Below are positions 18,055-26,600 of a DNA stretch of 64,000 bases, one piece after another. Position numbers and translations under genes: made by a program. Each line of letters begins with the position of its first letter. Position 1 is the stretch's first letter. The notes beneath the pieces are model-generated. The model was not told the DNA's origin. It did no database searches and worked only from the letters and a program-made list of their open reading frames with translations. Source of the stretch: Sphingobacteriales bacterium (GTDB lineage: Bacteria; Bacteroidota; Bacteroidia; Chitinophagales; JADIYW01); NCBI GenBank assembly GCA_016721245.1, contig JADKIQ010000004.1, positions 248,001-312,000 on the forward strand, in the 5' to 3' direction.

Positions 18055-18465
18055 TTATCTGCCACGTCTTCCGCCGCCTTTAGGATTGCTGCGGGCAGAA
18101 CCGGCTCCTCTGGTGGAGCCGCGCTGAAAGCCGCTCTTGCCCGGAAATTCTTTTTTTGCTTTATCAAAATCACCTTTGAAATTGGTGCCGCCTTTTCCGA
18201 ATCTCTTTTTCTTGTTGTCCGGTTCTTTTTCTTCAGAAACGGTTACGATAATGGTGCGTCCCATAATTTCTTTACCATTCAGTGCATCAATGGCCAGTTT
18301 TGCTTCGTGATGGTTGGGCATCACCACAAAACCAAATCCTTTATTTTGTCGCGTAATTTTATCCATAATGATTTTTACGGATTCCACTTCACCAAATTCT
18401 TCAAATAAGGCTCTCAGTTGATCACTTTTTATTTTAAACGGCAGACTGCCTGCGAAAATGTCCAT
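18055..18465 (-). CDS. RRM-type RNA-binding protein with Gly/Arg/Lys-rich tail
   Basis: 136 aa from MDIFAGSLPF. A single RNA recognition motif spans residues 1-78, with RNP2 IFAGSLPF (3-10) and RNP1 KGFGFVVM (42-49). The tail (79-136) is rich in Gly, Arg and Lys and ends GGGRRGR. Small proteins of this kind in Bacteroidota and cyanobacteria bind RNA and are often cold-induced; the targets here are unknown. The frame is open upstream to 18633, but that part reads through the palindrome at 18512-18598 and gives unnatural sequence, so the ATG at 18465 is preferred. Confidence 0.9.
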   Translation of the reverse strand: MDIFAGSLPFKIKSDQLRALFEEFGEVESVKIIMDKITRQNKGFGFVVMPNHHEAKLAIDALNGKEIMGRTIIVTVSEEKEPDNKKKRFGKGGTNFKGDFDKAKKEFPGKSGFQRGSTRGAGSARSNPKGGGRRGR

Positions 18466-18511
18466 TGTATCTAATTTGATGTAAAAGTACGCATAATTAT
18501 GCTTTATTTTT

Positions 18512-18598
18512 ACCTCTCCCCAAGTCAGGCATTGCCTGACTTTTCCCCTCTCCATTTGGAGAGGGGTGAGCTCGACAAAGTCGAGGGCGGGGTGAGGT
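18512..18598 (+). repeat. Cloverleaf palindromic element, distant copy with compensatory stem changes
   Basis: The outer stem ACCTCTCCCC (18512-18521) pairs with GGGGTGAGGT (18589-18598). The arms are AAGTCAGGCA/TGCCTGACTT (18522-18531 with 18533-18542), CCCCTCTCCA/TGGAGAGGGG (18545-18554 with 18557-18566) and CTCGAC/GTCGAG (18571-18576 with 18580-18585). Compared with copy 2, arms one and three differ in sequence on both sides yet still pair. There is no nuclease gene here. Confidence 0.9.
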
Positions 18599-18607
18599 AT
18601 ATAAAAA

Positions 18608-18630
18608 AATCCCGGAACAAGTCCGGGATT
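18608..18630 (-). terminator. Terminator of the small secreted TPR-type protein gene
   Basis: AATCCCGGA (18608-18616) pairs with TCCGGGATT (18622-18630); read on the minus strand the stem is followed by seven Ts. It lies 44 bases past the stop of the gene at 18674-19093. Confidence 0.85.
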
Positions 18631-18673
18631 CACATAACATCATTTAAACTTCAAAGAATTAAACCAAAACTAT

Positions 18674-19093
18674 TTAGGCTTTGATAGATTTTAAGATTTT
18701 GCTGAATTCATCATAACTTTTCAGTTGTGCTAAATTCGGGTCGTTTTGTGCTTGTGTACTGTTGTTGAAACCTGCTTTTACAGCTTCTTTCAATGCTTTT
18801 AAAGCATAAAACATTTCGTTGGTTTGTGTTAATGCACAGGCTTTGTTGTACATGATGGTGGCATACACAGACGTGTAGTTTGCTTTTTCTTTGTCGGATA
18901 ATAAGTTGTAGCTGTTTAACCATGCTTCGATGGTTTTGTTTGCATTTTCAAACTTCTTTTCTCCGATGTACTTGGCAGACATATCCTGCATTTGCTGTGA
19001 GTACGTTTCAAACTGAGAAACATTTACGGTTGGTTTTGCGATAGCAATTGAGCAAGCGATGCCCAGGGCTATCAAAAGTGATAACTTTTTCAT
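18674..19093 (-). CDS. Small secreted protein with TPR end-of-group-like C-terminus
   Basis: 139 aa. MKKLSLLIALGIACSIAIA is a clear signal peptide. The remainder is helical, and the C-terminal half (NKACALTQTNEMFYALKALK then AVKAGFN ... DPNLAQLKSYDEFSKILKSI) matches the closing unit of tetratricopeptide repeats: an A-C-A-L helix, a helix with A/L spacing, then DPxLxxLKxxxEF. It is probably a periplasmic protein; no partner is suggested by the neighbours. It lies upstream of the RRM gene on the same strand but has its own terminator. Confidence 0.7.
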   Translation of the reverse strand: MKKLSLLIALGIACSIAIAKPTVNVSQFETYSQQMQDMSAKYIGEKKFENANKTIEAWLNSYNLLSDKEKANYTSVYATIMYNKACALTQTNEMFYALKALKEAVKAGFNNSTQAQNDPNLAQLKSYDEFSKILKSIKA

Positions 19094-19227
19094 TGTTTTT
19101 GTTTTTAAAGTGTTTAGATTATTTTTTAGTATTGTTCAATAGAACGTTCAAGATTTTATTTTTTTTTATTTGTCTTAAAGACAAGCAACTTATTACAAAG
19201 TTGCCTGCCTTTAACAAATTTTAAGAG

Positions 19228-21012
19228 TTAATCGATAGCTATTAATTCACCGTTTACCATTTTGAAGATATAGTGCTGACGTTGCAGACTGTTTTCAAAT
19301 TCATCATTCAGCGTATCATCTATTTCATCCTGCGCATTTTCTAATTTTTCTCTTGCTTCATCAATTTTTTCCTGAGCTTTATCCAGCGCAGCGTTTACAT
19401 CTTCGTTGTCAGAATCAATGTTGATGACAATTTTAGAACCTTTGGTTGAGTCACCATTTTTGCTGGTTTTAATTTCAATTTTGTGGTTTGCACTTGGCGG
19501 TAAAGGCGGCATTGGAGGCATCGGAGGAACTGCTCCTGTTACGTTATCCCAGTTGATAGCCAATTTATCTACATCCATGTATTTTTCAGTACGTGCATCC
19601 CAACGGATGATCTTGCCTTCCGGTACGTATACTTTAATTTTCAGTTTCTGATTTCTGTATTTGATTTTGCTGTTTTCAAACTGAATGTACGGATCGATAA
19701 TCAGTTTGTTGTTGATTTGAGAAACCGTATGTGTAAATGTTGTAGCGTTTTTGATAGCGTCTTTATCATCACTTCCGTTGGCAGAAAACTCTTTCACTAC
19801 AGAGAATGAATCATTGGCACTCGGGTAGATTTCAATTTCTACCGGGAAGAATTTATCATTGTGTTCGTTGATGAAATCAAATAAATCTCCCAGGCCGCTT
19901 ATGTTTACGTTGTCATATTTTTCATCCAGTATTGCCGGGTTGATGCTTAATTGCAGGGTATCCGATTTGTATCCGTAATTTAACGGGAATGTCTGGTTTA
20001 CTTTTTTCTTTTCACTCACTAATTTCTTTGCATTATAGCCACTGATGTTTAATAATAACAATCCGAAAAGGAATAAACCTACTAATGGAAACACTACTTT
20101 TTTAGTAAGCGGTTTTAATTTTTTAGAAAGCACATGTACCAATGCTGTTATACCAAATATCAATGGAATAATACATACGAGTAAAGCACCTGCACCTAAG
20201 AACCATCCGTCAGCAGAGCTGGTGAAGAAGTAATTATTTACAACCGGAATTCCAAATAGTGCTAATACGGAAAATACAATAGCTGCTACAAATAAGGAGA
20301 ATATCATAATGCTGCCGATTACGATGGCGAAAGCAATGCCAATCCACAACAGAATTTTAAAGAACATCATAACACCTGCACCGAAGAAGGATATAATTTG
20401 ATTGAAAATTCCTTTGGATTTTACATTCACGGTTTCCACGTTAATGCTTTTCACGATGTTATCCAGAGTTACAGGTTCACCTTTCATTTCCAGTTTTTGC
20501 GTAGCCGTTTCTGCTTTTGGCATAATCAAACTCAGGATAATGTAAATAAGAATAGGAGAGCCTATACCAATAAAGGTTAAGCCGATAAATAATAAACGCA
20601 TCCAGATGGCGTCGTTGATACCAAAGTATGCACTTAAGCCGGCACAAACACCGGTAATTAAGCCGCCGTCAAAATCTCTGTACAAGCGTTTGCCGCCAGG
20701 AATTTGTGTAGTAGTTTGTTGACTGCCGGATGCTGTATTGTTTTCGGTTTTTGCATCTTCATCAAATTCCTGTGGGTTACCCATCATATTTACAACTTCT
20801 GTAGTATCTGCTTTAGTAACGATGTAGTTTTTCCCTTTTGCCAGAAATAACTCGGCAAAGCGGGCTTCAATATCGCGGATGATTTCATCTTTATCGTCTT
20901 CGTTTGCATAAAACGTGCGAAGCGAGTTGAAATAGCCGGATAAATGTTCGTACGCATCTTCATTAATGTTGAAGATTTGTCCTGCTAGGTTTATATTGAA
21001 AGTCTTTATCAT
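19228..21012 (-). CDS. PspC-domain multi-pass membrane protein
   Basis: 594 aa. The N-terminal cytoplasmic part (1-100) resembles a Bacteroidota domain preceding PspC, with helices NINEDAYEHLSGYFNSL and RDIEARFAELF. The PspC domain (about 108-168) is clear: RLYRDFDGGLITGVCAGLSAYFG, then a membrane helix ending SLIMPKAE. Three to four more membrane helices follow (about 205-330). A large extracytoplasmic beta-rich region comes next, with a Pro/Met-rich patch (PPMPPMPPLPP), then a coiled-coil (ALDKAQEKIDEAREKLENAQ) near the C-terminus. PspC proteins sense or respond to envelope stress. It lies 42 bases after a PadR gene, a common pairing in Bacteroidota, and is probably controlled by it. Confidence 0.88.
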   Translation of the reverse strand: MIKTFNINLAGQIFNINEDAYEHLSGYFNSLRTFYANEDDKDEIIRDIEARFAELFLAKGKNYIVTKADTTEVVNMMGNPQEFDEDAKTENNTASGSQQTTTQIPGGKRLYRDFDGGLITGVCAGLSAYFGINDAIWMRLLFIGLTFIGIGSPILIYIILSLIMPKAETATQKLEMKGEPVTLDNIVKSINVETVNVKSKGIFNQIISFFGAGVMMFFKILLWIGIAFAIVIGSIMIFSLFVAAIVFSVLALFGIPVVNNYFFTSSADGWFLGAGALLVCIIPLIFGITALVHVLSKKLKPLTKKVVFPLVGLFLFGLLLLNISGYNAKKLVSEKKKVNQTFPLNYGYKSDTLQLSINPAILDEKYDNVNISGLGDLFDFINEHNDKFFPVEIEIYPSANDSFSVVKEFSANGSDDKDAIKNATTFTHTVSQINNKLIIDPYIQFENSKIKYRNQKLKIKVYVPEGKIIRWDARTEKYMDVDKLAINWDNVTGAVPPMPPMPPLPPSANHKIEIKTSKNGDSTKGSKIVINIDSDNEDVNAALDKAQEKIDEAREKLENAQDEIDDTLNDEFENSLQRQHYIFKMVNGELIAID

Positions 21013-21054
21013 GACGTTTATTTTTATTGTTTAGTTGATTTATAGTTTTTGGTT

Positions 21055-21429
21055 TTAGATTGAATTGTTTTCCGATTTATGATAGTTGGTGGCTGCATCT
21101 GCTGCATCCGAAAGTTCATTCCAGGTTTGTTTTAACTCTTCAAAGGCCGTTGTTCCTTCTAAAGTTAAAGTGAAATATTTTCTCGGAGGGCCTGAAGTGG
21201 ATTCTTTCCATTCATAGGTAAGCAATCCAGCATTTTTAAGTCTGGTCAACAGCGGATAAACAGTGCCTTCCACTACTAACATGTTGGCGTTTTTCAGTGC
21301 ATCTAATATATCAGAAGCATACACTTCGCCGCGTGAGATGATACCGAGGATGCAAAATTCCAGGATGCCTTTGCGCATTTGAACTTTTGTATTTTCGATA
21401 CTAAACGCTGATGATGATGGTGTTGTCAT
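21055..21429 (-). CDS. PadR-family transcriptional regulator
   Basis: 124 aa. The winged-helix domain of the PadR family is complete: MRKGILEFCILGIISRGEVYA at about 18-38, SDILDALKNANMLVVEGTVY, PLLTRLKNAGLLTYEW, then the wing SGPPRKYFTLTLEG. A short C-terminal helix (FEELKQTWNEL) probably mediates dimerisation. PadR proteins repress neighbouring genes and are released by small molecules. It is the first gene of a two-gene unit with the PspC protein, so autoregulation of both is likely. No operator could be identified. Confidence 0.92.
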   Translation of the reverse strand: MTTPSSSAFSIENTKVQMRKGILEFCILGIISRGEVYASDILDALKNANMLVVEGTVYPLLTRLKNAGLLTYEWKESTSGPPRKYFTLTLEGTTAFEELKQTWNELSDAADAATNYHKSENNSI

Positions 21430-21491
21430 ATTTTTTAAATTAATGAATTATTGATTTATTGAATTCTTGAATTTTTGTAAGCTGTTAGTCA

Positions 21492-21839
21492 CTATTTATT
21501 CAACGTAAGTTTCATAGAGTATACTTTTCCCGGTACCGGATTGAAATTGTAAGAAGTGCTTTCGATAAATTTCACTACTTCACTTTTTGCCTGCTGGCTG
21601 TCACTGTTGATGTAGGTGATGTACGGTTTACCGTTTTCTTCGATGATGTAATCCACATCTACAGAAGTTACTTCTTCCTGTGCTTCTGTGTTTTTAACGA
21701 ATTCGTCCGTAAAGTTGATTTTCTCAACAACGATTTCATTTCTTTCGATTCTGCAGTTTTTTGCATTTTTAGCAGAAGCGTTGGTAGCGAGTGCAGGTAA
21801 CATTACAAATGTCAAGGCTGCGATAATTAGATTGTTCAT
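21492..21839 (-). CDS. Small secreted protein of unknown function
   Basis: 115 aa from MNNLIIAALTFVMLPALATNASA, a clear signal peptide; an earlier start at 21899 would place it inside and is unlikely. The mature part has an acidic, beta-strand-rich sequence (VDVDYIIEENGKPYITYINS) and ends KVYSMKLTLNK, somewhat like small TonB-C-like or beta-sandwich exported proteins. I do not recognise the family. A good promoter (TTG-N21-TATCTTTG) lies upstream at 21916-21885. It precedes the PadR gene by about 60 bases and could be part of the same unit. Confidence 0.65.
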   Translation of the reverse strand: MNNLIIAALTFVMLPALATNASAKNAKNCRIERNEIVVEKINFTDEFVKNTEAQEEVTSVDVDYIIEENGKPYITYINSDSQQAKSEVVKFIESTSYNFNPVPGKVYSMKLTLNK

Positions 21840-21884
21840 GTGTTTTATTTTTAGTTTATTTTGTTTACCAAGTAATTGATGATA

Positions 21885-21916
21885 CAAAGATAAGTACAAA
21901 ACAATGAATTATGCAA
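21885..21916 (-). promoter_or_regulatory. Bacteroidota-type promoter for the small secreted protein
   Basis: On the minus strand, TTG (21916-21914), 21 bases, then TATCTTTG (21892-21885): both elements match the Bacteroidota sigma consensus TTG-N19..21-TAnnTTTG. The start codon is 45 bases downstream. Confidence 0.65.
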
Positions 21917-22031
21917 TACATAGTAGTAAAATTTAACAAAATAAATTTTAAGTTATTGATTATCAATACTAATTATTTTAAACTTTTTTTGTAAAAAATG
22001 TTTTTTAAGATAAAAAAGCAATTTTTTGATG

Positions 22032-22039
22032 TATTTTTG
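22032..22039 (+). promoter_or_regulatory. TAnnTTTG box (TATTTTTG) four bases before the mscS start
   Basis: TATTTTTG ends four bases before the ATG at 22044, implying a leaderless or nearly leaderless mRNA. The surroundings are AT-rich, so chance occurrence is possible. Confidence 0.35.
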
Positions 22040-22043
22040 AAGT

Positions 22044-23657
22044 ATGGAAACCAGATTTTTACGACATAAATTACTTTTTTGCCTGCTTTTTAGCTCCTTT
22101 GTTTGCTTTTCCGCACCCGTTGAATCCAATAATTCGCCTTATGATGTGGTTTATAACCACTATCATTTTATGAATAAAGGCACGTATGACGAGCTGCAGG
22201 CTTCCTCATCTTTTGATATAAAGAACAAAAGAGAACGTATAGCAGCAGCAGTAATGCTAAAGGAAATCCTGGATGTGAGAGTAGATCCAAACTCGATAAT
22301 ATCTAAAATTCCGGACGACCCGAACTACACGGATTCTGTAACATTGCGACATATTTTTGTGCTATATGATAAACTGCCGCAGGTTTATGTAGAAAAAATA
22401 GGAGAGAAGTGGTATTATTCACAATCTACAGTGGATGCTTTACCGCAGTTACATAAAAAAATATTTCCTTTTGGCACGAATATCTGGGCAAAATGGTTTC
22501 CGATAAAACAGAATGAAGAATTCCTGAAATTATATCCCTGGCAGTGGATTGGAATAGGAATTATTTTAGGTGCATTTCTGATTTGTTTCTTTTTATTAAA
22601 GTATTTATTCCGTTTTGTCTTTTACAGAATTCTATTTAAGAAGTATGTAAATGAAATTCAGGATATGGATAAAATAAAATCTACATCCACTTTATTTTCT
22701 GTGTGGATTGGATTTAAAATTTTTCAGGTTTTTGTTCCAACTTTATTTATAAATCCTAGATATGCCATGCCGGTTACCCGAGGAATTAATTTTGTGGCAG
22801 CCTCTATCATGGTTATCATGATATACAAATTAGTAGAGTTGTTTATTTTTTATGCTAAACAATATGCGCAGAAAACTGCTACACAATGGGATGACCAGAT
22901 TGTACTGGTGTTGCAGAAGTTTATGAAATTCTCTGTGATTTTTCTGGGCTTATTTTATGTGCTGAATACGCTGGATGTCAATATTGCTACCATCATTGCC
23001 GGATTATCTGTCGGAGGTTTAGCCTTAGCGTTGGCTGCACAGGATACAGTGAAGAACTTTATTGCATCCGTGATGATTTTTATTGATAAGCCTTTTAAAA
23101 TAGGAGATACCATTAAAGGGGATACATTTGAAGGCACTGTTCAGGAAGTTGGATTCCGCTCCACGCGTATTAAAACGGCAGATGATTCTCTGGTATATAT
23201 TGCCAACGCTAAATTATCGGAAATGACCATTGATAATAAAGGTTATCGTGTTTTTAAAAAGTATAAAACGGAAGTGTCTATTTCCTATGATACACCGCTT
23301 TATAAGATTGAACATTTTCTGGAAGGAATCAGAACCATTCTGTTAAAATATCCATATACTAAGAATTCTACTATAGATGTTTATCTAACCAATATACAAG
23401 CAGCTGGCCTAAGTATTACAATCAGTTACACCTACAAGGTGTATAATCAGCGAGAAGAATTACAACACAGAGAATTTATTCTACTGCAAATATTACGATT
23501 AGCCGATGTGCTTCAGATAAAATTATTTGAACAAAGCCCGCTTGTATTACACAATAACAATCAAGTAATTAATCCAGAAGCATCGGAAGATGTTAATCGT
23601 AAGTTAGAAAAATTCTTCACCGATCTTGATACTCAAGTAGCTGCACGTTTGAAATAA
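22044..23657 (+). CDS. MscS-family mechanosensitive channel with secreted N-terminal domain
   Basis: 537 aa, longer than E. coli MscS (286 aa). A signal peptide (LLFCLLFSSFVCFSAPVES) precedes a periplasmic domain (about 25-165). Membrane helices lie at about 172-192, 222-240, 250-270 and 290-310. The MscS core follows: the Gly/Ala-rich pore helix LDVNIATIIAGLSVGGLALALAAQDTVKN and the beta domain FKIGDTIKGDTFEGTVQEVGFRSTRIKT. The C-terminal cytoplasmic vestibule runs to the end. Such channels open under membrane tension to release solutes after osmotic downshock. It is convergent with the adhesin gene at 23660, with only two bases between stop codons. Confidence 0.9.
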   Translation: METRFLRHKLLFCLLFSSFVCFSAPVESNNSPYDVVYNHYHFMNKGTYDELQASSSFDIKNKRERIAAAVMLKEILDVRVDPNSIISKIPDDPNYTDSVTLRHIFVLYDKLPQVYVEKIGEKWYYSQSTVDALPQLHKKIFPFGTNIWAKWFPIKQNEEFLKLYPWQWIGIGIILGAFLICFFLLKYLFRFVFYRILFKKYVNEIQDMDKIKSTSTLFSVWIGFKIFQVFVPTLFINPRYAMPVTRGINFVAASIMVIMIYKLVELFIFYAKQYAQKTATQWDDQIVLVLQKFMKFSVIFLGLFYVLNTLDVNIATIIAGLSVGGLALALAAQDTVKNFIASVMIFIDKPFKIGDTIKGDTFEGTVQEVGFRSTRIKTADDSLVYIANAKLSEMTIDNKGYRVFKKYKTEVSISYDTPLYKIEHFLEGIRTILLKYPYTKNSTIDVYLTNIQAAGLSITISYTYKVYNQREELQHREFILLQILRLADVLQIKLFEQSPLVLHNNNQVINPEASEDVNRKLEKFFTDLDTQVAARLK

Positions 23658-23659
23658 TT

Positions 23660-26600
23660 TTATTTCAATAATACAGATACGCCTTTCTGAAATCTTTTTG
23701 TATTATACAATTTATCGAAATATTCCAGCGTCCAAAGGAAACTATCCTGCATTGATTCGCTCTTGTAAATACCATCCCAGCCAATAGAAATATCATTTGA
23801 TTTGAATACTAACTCTCCCCAACGATTAAAAATAGAGAAACTAAAGTCTGTGAAATCATCACAATCTTTTAGCGGAGAAAGTATATCATTAATGCCGTCG
23901 TTATTTGGTGAGAATGCAGTAGGTACATAGAAAGTGCAATCACAATTTTTTGGATAGATAACTACTGTATCCGGTGCAGATTTACAATGATTAATCGTAT
24001 TTGTAACTACTAAAACATAAGTGCCTGCTGTATCGGTTGTTGGTTGGGCAATATTATTATCACTCAAACCTAATCCTGTCGTCCATAAATAAGATGTATT
24101 AGGTAAACTAATCGTACCCAATGTTAATGGCAAATGCGGACACCCAAACATTTGATCATCGCCTGCATAGGCAGTTGGACGAGCGGTGTCAATAAGAACA
24201 TTAACGTCATCTGTCGCTGTACAGCCATTGCTTGTTTTAGTTACTGTTAAAGTATAGGTTCCTATTTTGTTTGCCAGTGGTTGCGCAATTAATGCATTAT
24301 TTAGACCAATTCCCGGAGCCCAAGAATAAGTGTTACCGCCTGTTGAATTTGTACCAATATTTATACTGATATCTCTGCAATTTAATGTTTTGTCTAATCC
24401 GGCATCAGCTTTAGGATGTATAGTATCAATACGAATATTTACTACGTCATTTGTTGTACAACCATTAACTAAATTTGTAACAGTTAAACTGTAGGTACCC
24501 GGTTTGTCTACCGTTGGATTGGATATATTAGGATTATCTAAACCATTAGAAGGTGACCATAAATATGAATTTCCACTTACTGGAAAATCTCCGATTTTTA
24601 AACTCGGGTTCTTACAGGTTAATGTTAAGTCATTGCCGGCTATGGCAGTAGAAGTCGTAATGTTTTGAAGAATCATCACTTCACTCGTAGCTTTGCATCC
24701 ATTAGATGTTCTGGTTACAGTTACAGTATAATTATTAAAAGTGTTTGTTCTGGGCTGTGCAGTTGAAGGATTATCTAAACCGTCCGTCGGTGTCCATAAA
24801 TAAGTGTTTCCACTCAATTGCGGCGTTCCTATCTGTACACTTGATACTGCACAGGTAAGTGTTTTTGAATTACCTGCATCTGCAAAAGGCCGAATTGTGT
24901 CAATATCAATTTTTACACTATCTGTTGTTTTACATCCATTGGCTATATCTGTTACCGTTACTGTAAAAGTACCGGTTTTACTTACGTTAGGTTGTGCTAT
25001 GTTAAGAGCTGATAATCCTGATACAGGTAACCATGTGTAAGAGTTGCCCGTAATTTCAGGCGTGCCAATTGGTAATACTGGATTAGCACAAGTTAATGTT
25101 TTTGGAAGACCAGCATCTGCTATTGGCGGTGTAATATTCTGTGTTACAACAACCGTATCTTTATCAATACAACCATTGCTGTTATTAGTTACTGTTAGAT
25201 AATAGGTATTAGGTACTGAATCTCTAGGATTAGCTATGGCAGAATTATTTAATCCGGCCGCAGGCGTCCACGCATAAGAATTGGTAGCAACATTGTTTGT
25301 GCCTAGTACAAATACAGTATTAGCACAGGTTAACACTTTATCCGTCCCTGCATTGGCAACAGGTTTTGCTATATTCTGAGTGATTTTCACCGTGTCTTTA
25401 GCCGTACATCCATTCACAGTTTTGGTAACCGTTAAATAGAATGTATTTGGTAAAGAATCTGAAGGTTGAGCGGATGCAGCACCGCTGCCAAATAATCCGG
25501 TCGTTGGTGTCCAGGCATATGTATTACCTGATATAGCAGGCGTTCCAAGTGTTAATTGAGTGGTGATACAGGTGAGAACAGAGTCTCTTCCGGCATCAGC
25601 AATTGGGGTTGAAATATCCTGAGTTACAACAACCGAATCTATAGACACACAACCATTGGCGATATTACGTACCAAAAGTTGATATCTGTTCGGTAAAGAG
25701 TCTCTTGGTTGTGCGATGTTTGGATTATTTAATCCGGAGATTGGTGTCCATTTATAGGTATTTGCCGGATCATTGGCAATACCCAATACAAATACTTTAT
25801 CGTAGCAATTCAATAACTGATTTGGCCCAGCATCTGCTACAGGTGGCGTGATGTTTTGTGTAACAACAACCGTATCTTTATCAATACAACCATTTATGTT
25901 GTTGGTTACTGTCAGATAATAGGTATTAGGTAATGAATCTCTCGGATTAGCGATGGCAGGATTGTTTAATCCGGCCGCCGGCGTCCACGCATAAGAATTG
26001 GTAGCAACATTGTTTGTGCCTAGTACAAATACAGTATTAGCACAGGTCAACTCTTTATCCGTTCCTGCATTGGCGACAGGTTTAGCAATATTCTGAGTGA
26101 TTTTCACCGTGTCTTTAGCCGTACATCCATTCACAGTTTTGGTAACCGTTAAATAGAATGTATTCGGTAAAGAGTCAGATGGTTGAGCCGTTGCAGCACC
26201 GCTTCCAAATAATCCGGTCGTTGGTGTCCAGGCATATGTATTACCAGATATAGCTGGTGTTCCAAGTGTTAATTGAGTGGTGATACAGGTGAGAACAGAG
26301 TCTCTTCCGGCATCAGCAAAAGGAGTGGAAATATCCTGAGTTACAACAACCGAATCTATAGACACGCACCCATTGGCGATATTACGTACCAAAAGTTGAT
26401 ATCTGTTCGGTAAAGAGTCTCTTGGTTGTGCGATGTTTGGATTATTTAATCCGGAGATTGGTGTCCATTTATAGGTATTTGCCGGATCATTGGCAATACC
26501 CAATACAAATACTTTATCGTAGCAATTCAATAACTGATTTGGCCCTGCATCTGCTATTGGCGGCGTTATATTCTGTGTTACAACAACCGTGTCATTTTTA

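Noticed and set aside
18007..18408. Plus-strand open frame of 133 codons over the RNA-binding protein gene
   Set aside because: Antisense to a clear RRM domain with RNP1 and RNP2; no features of its own.
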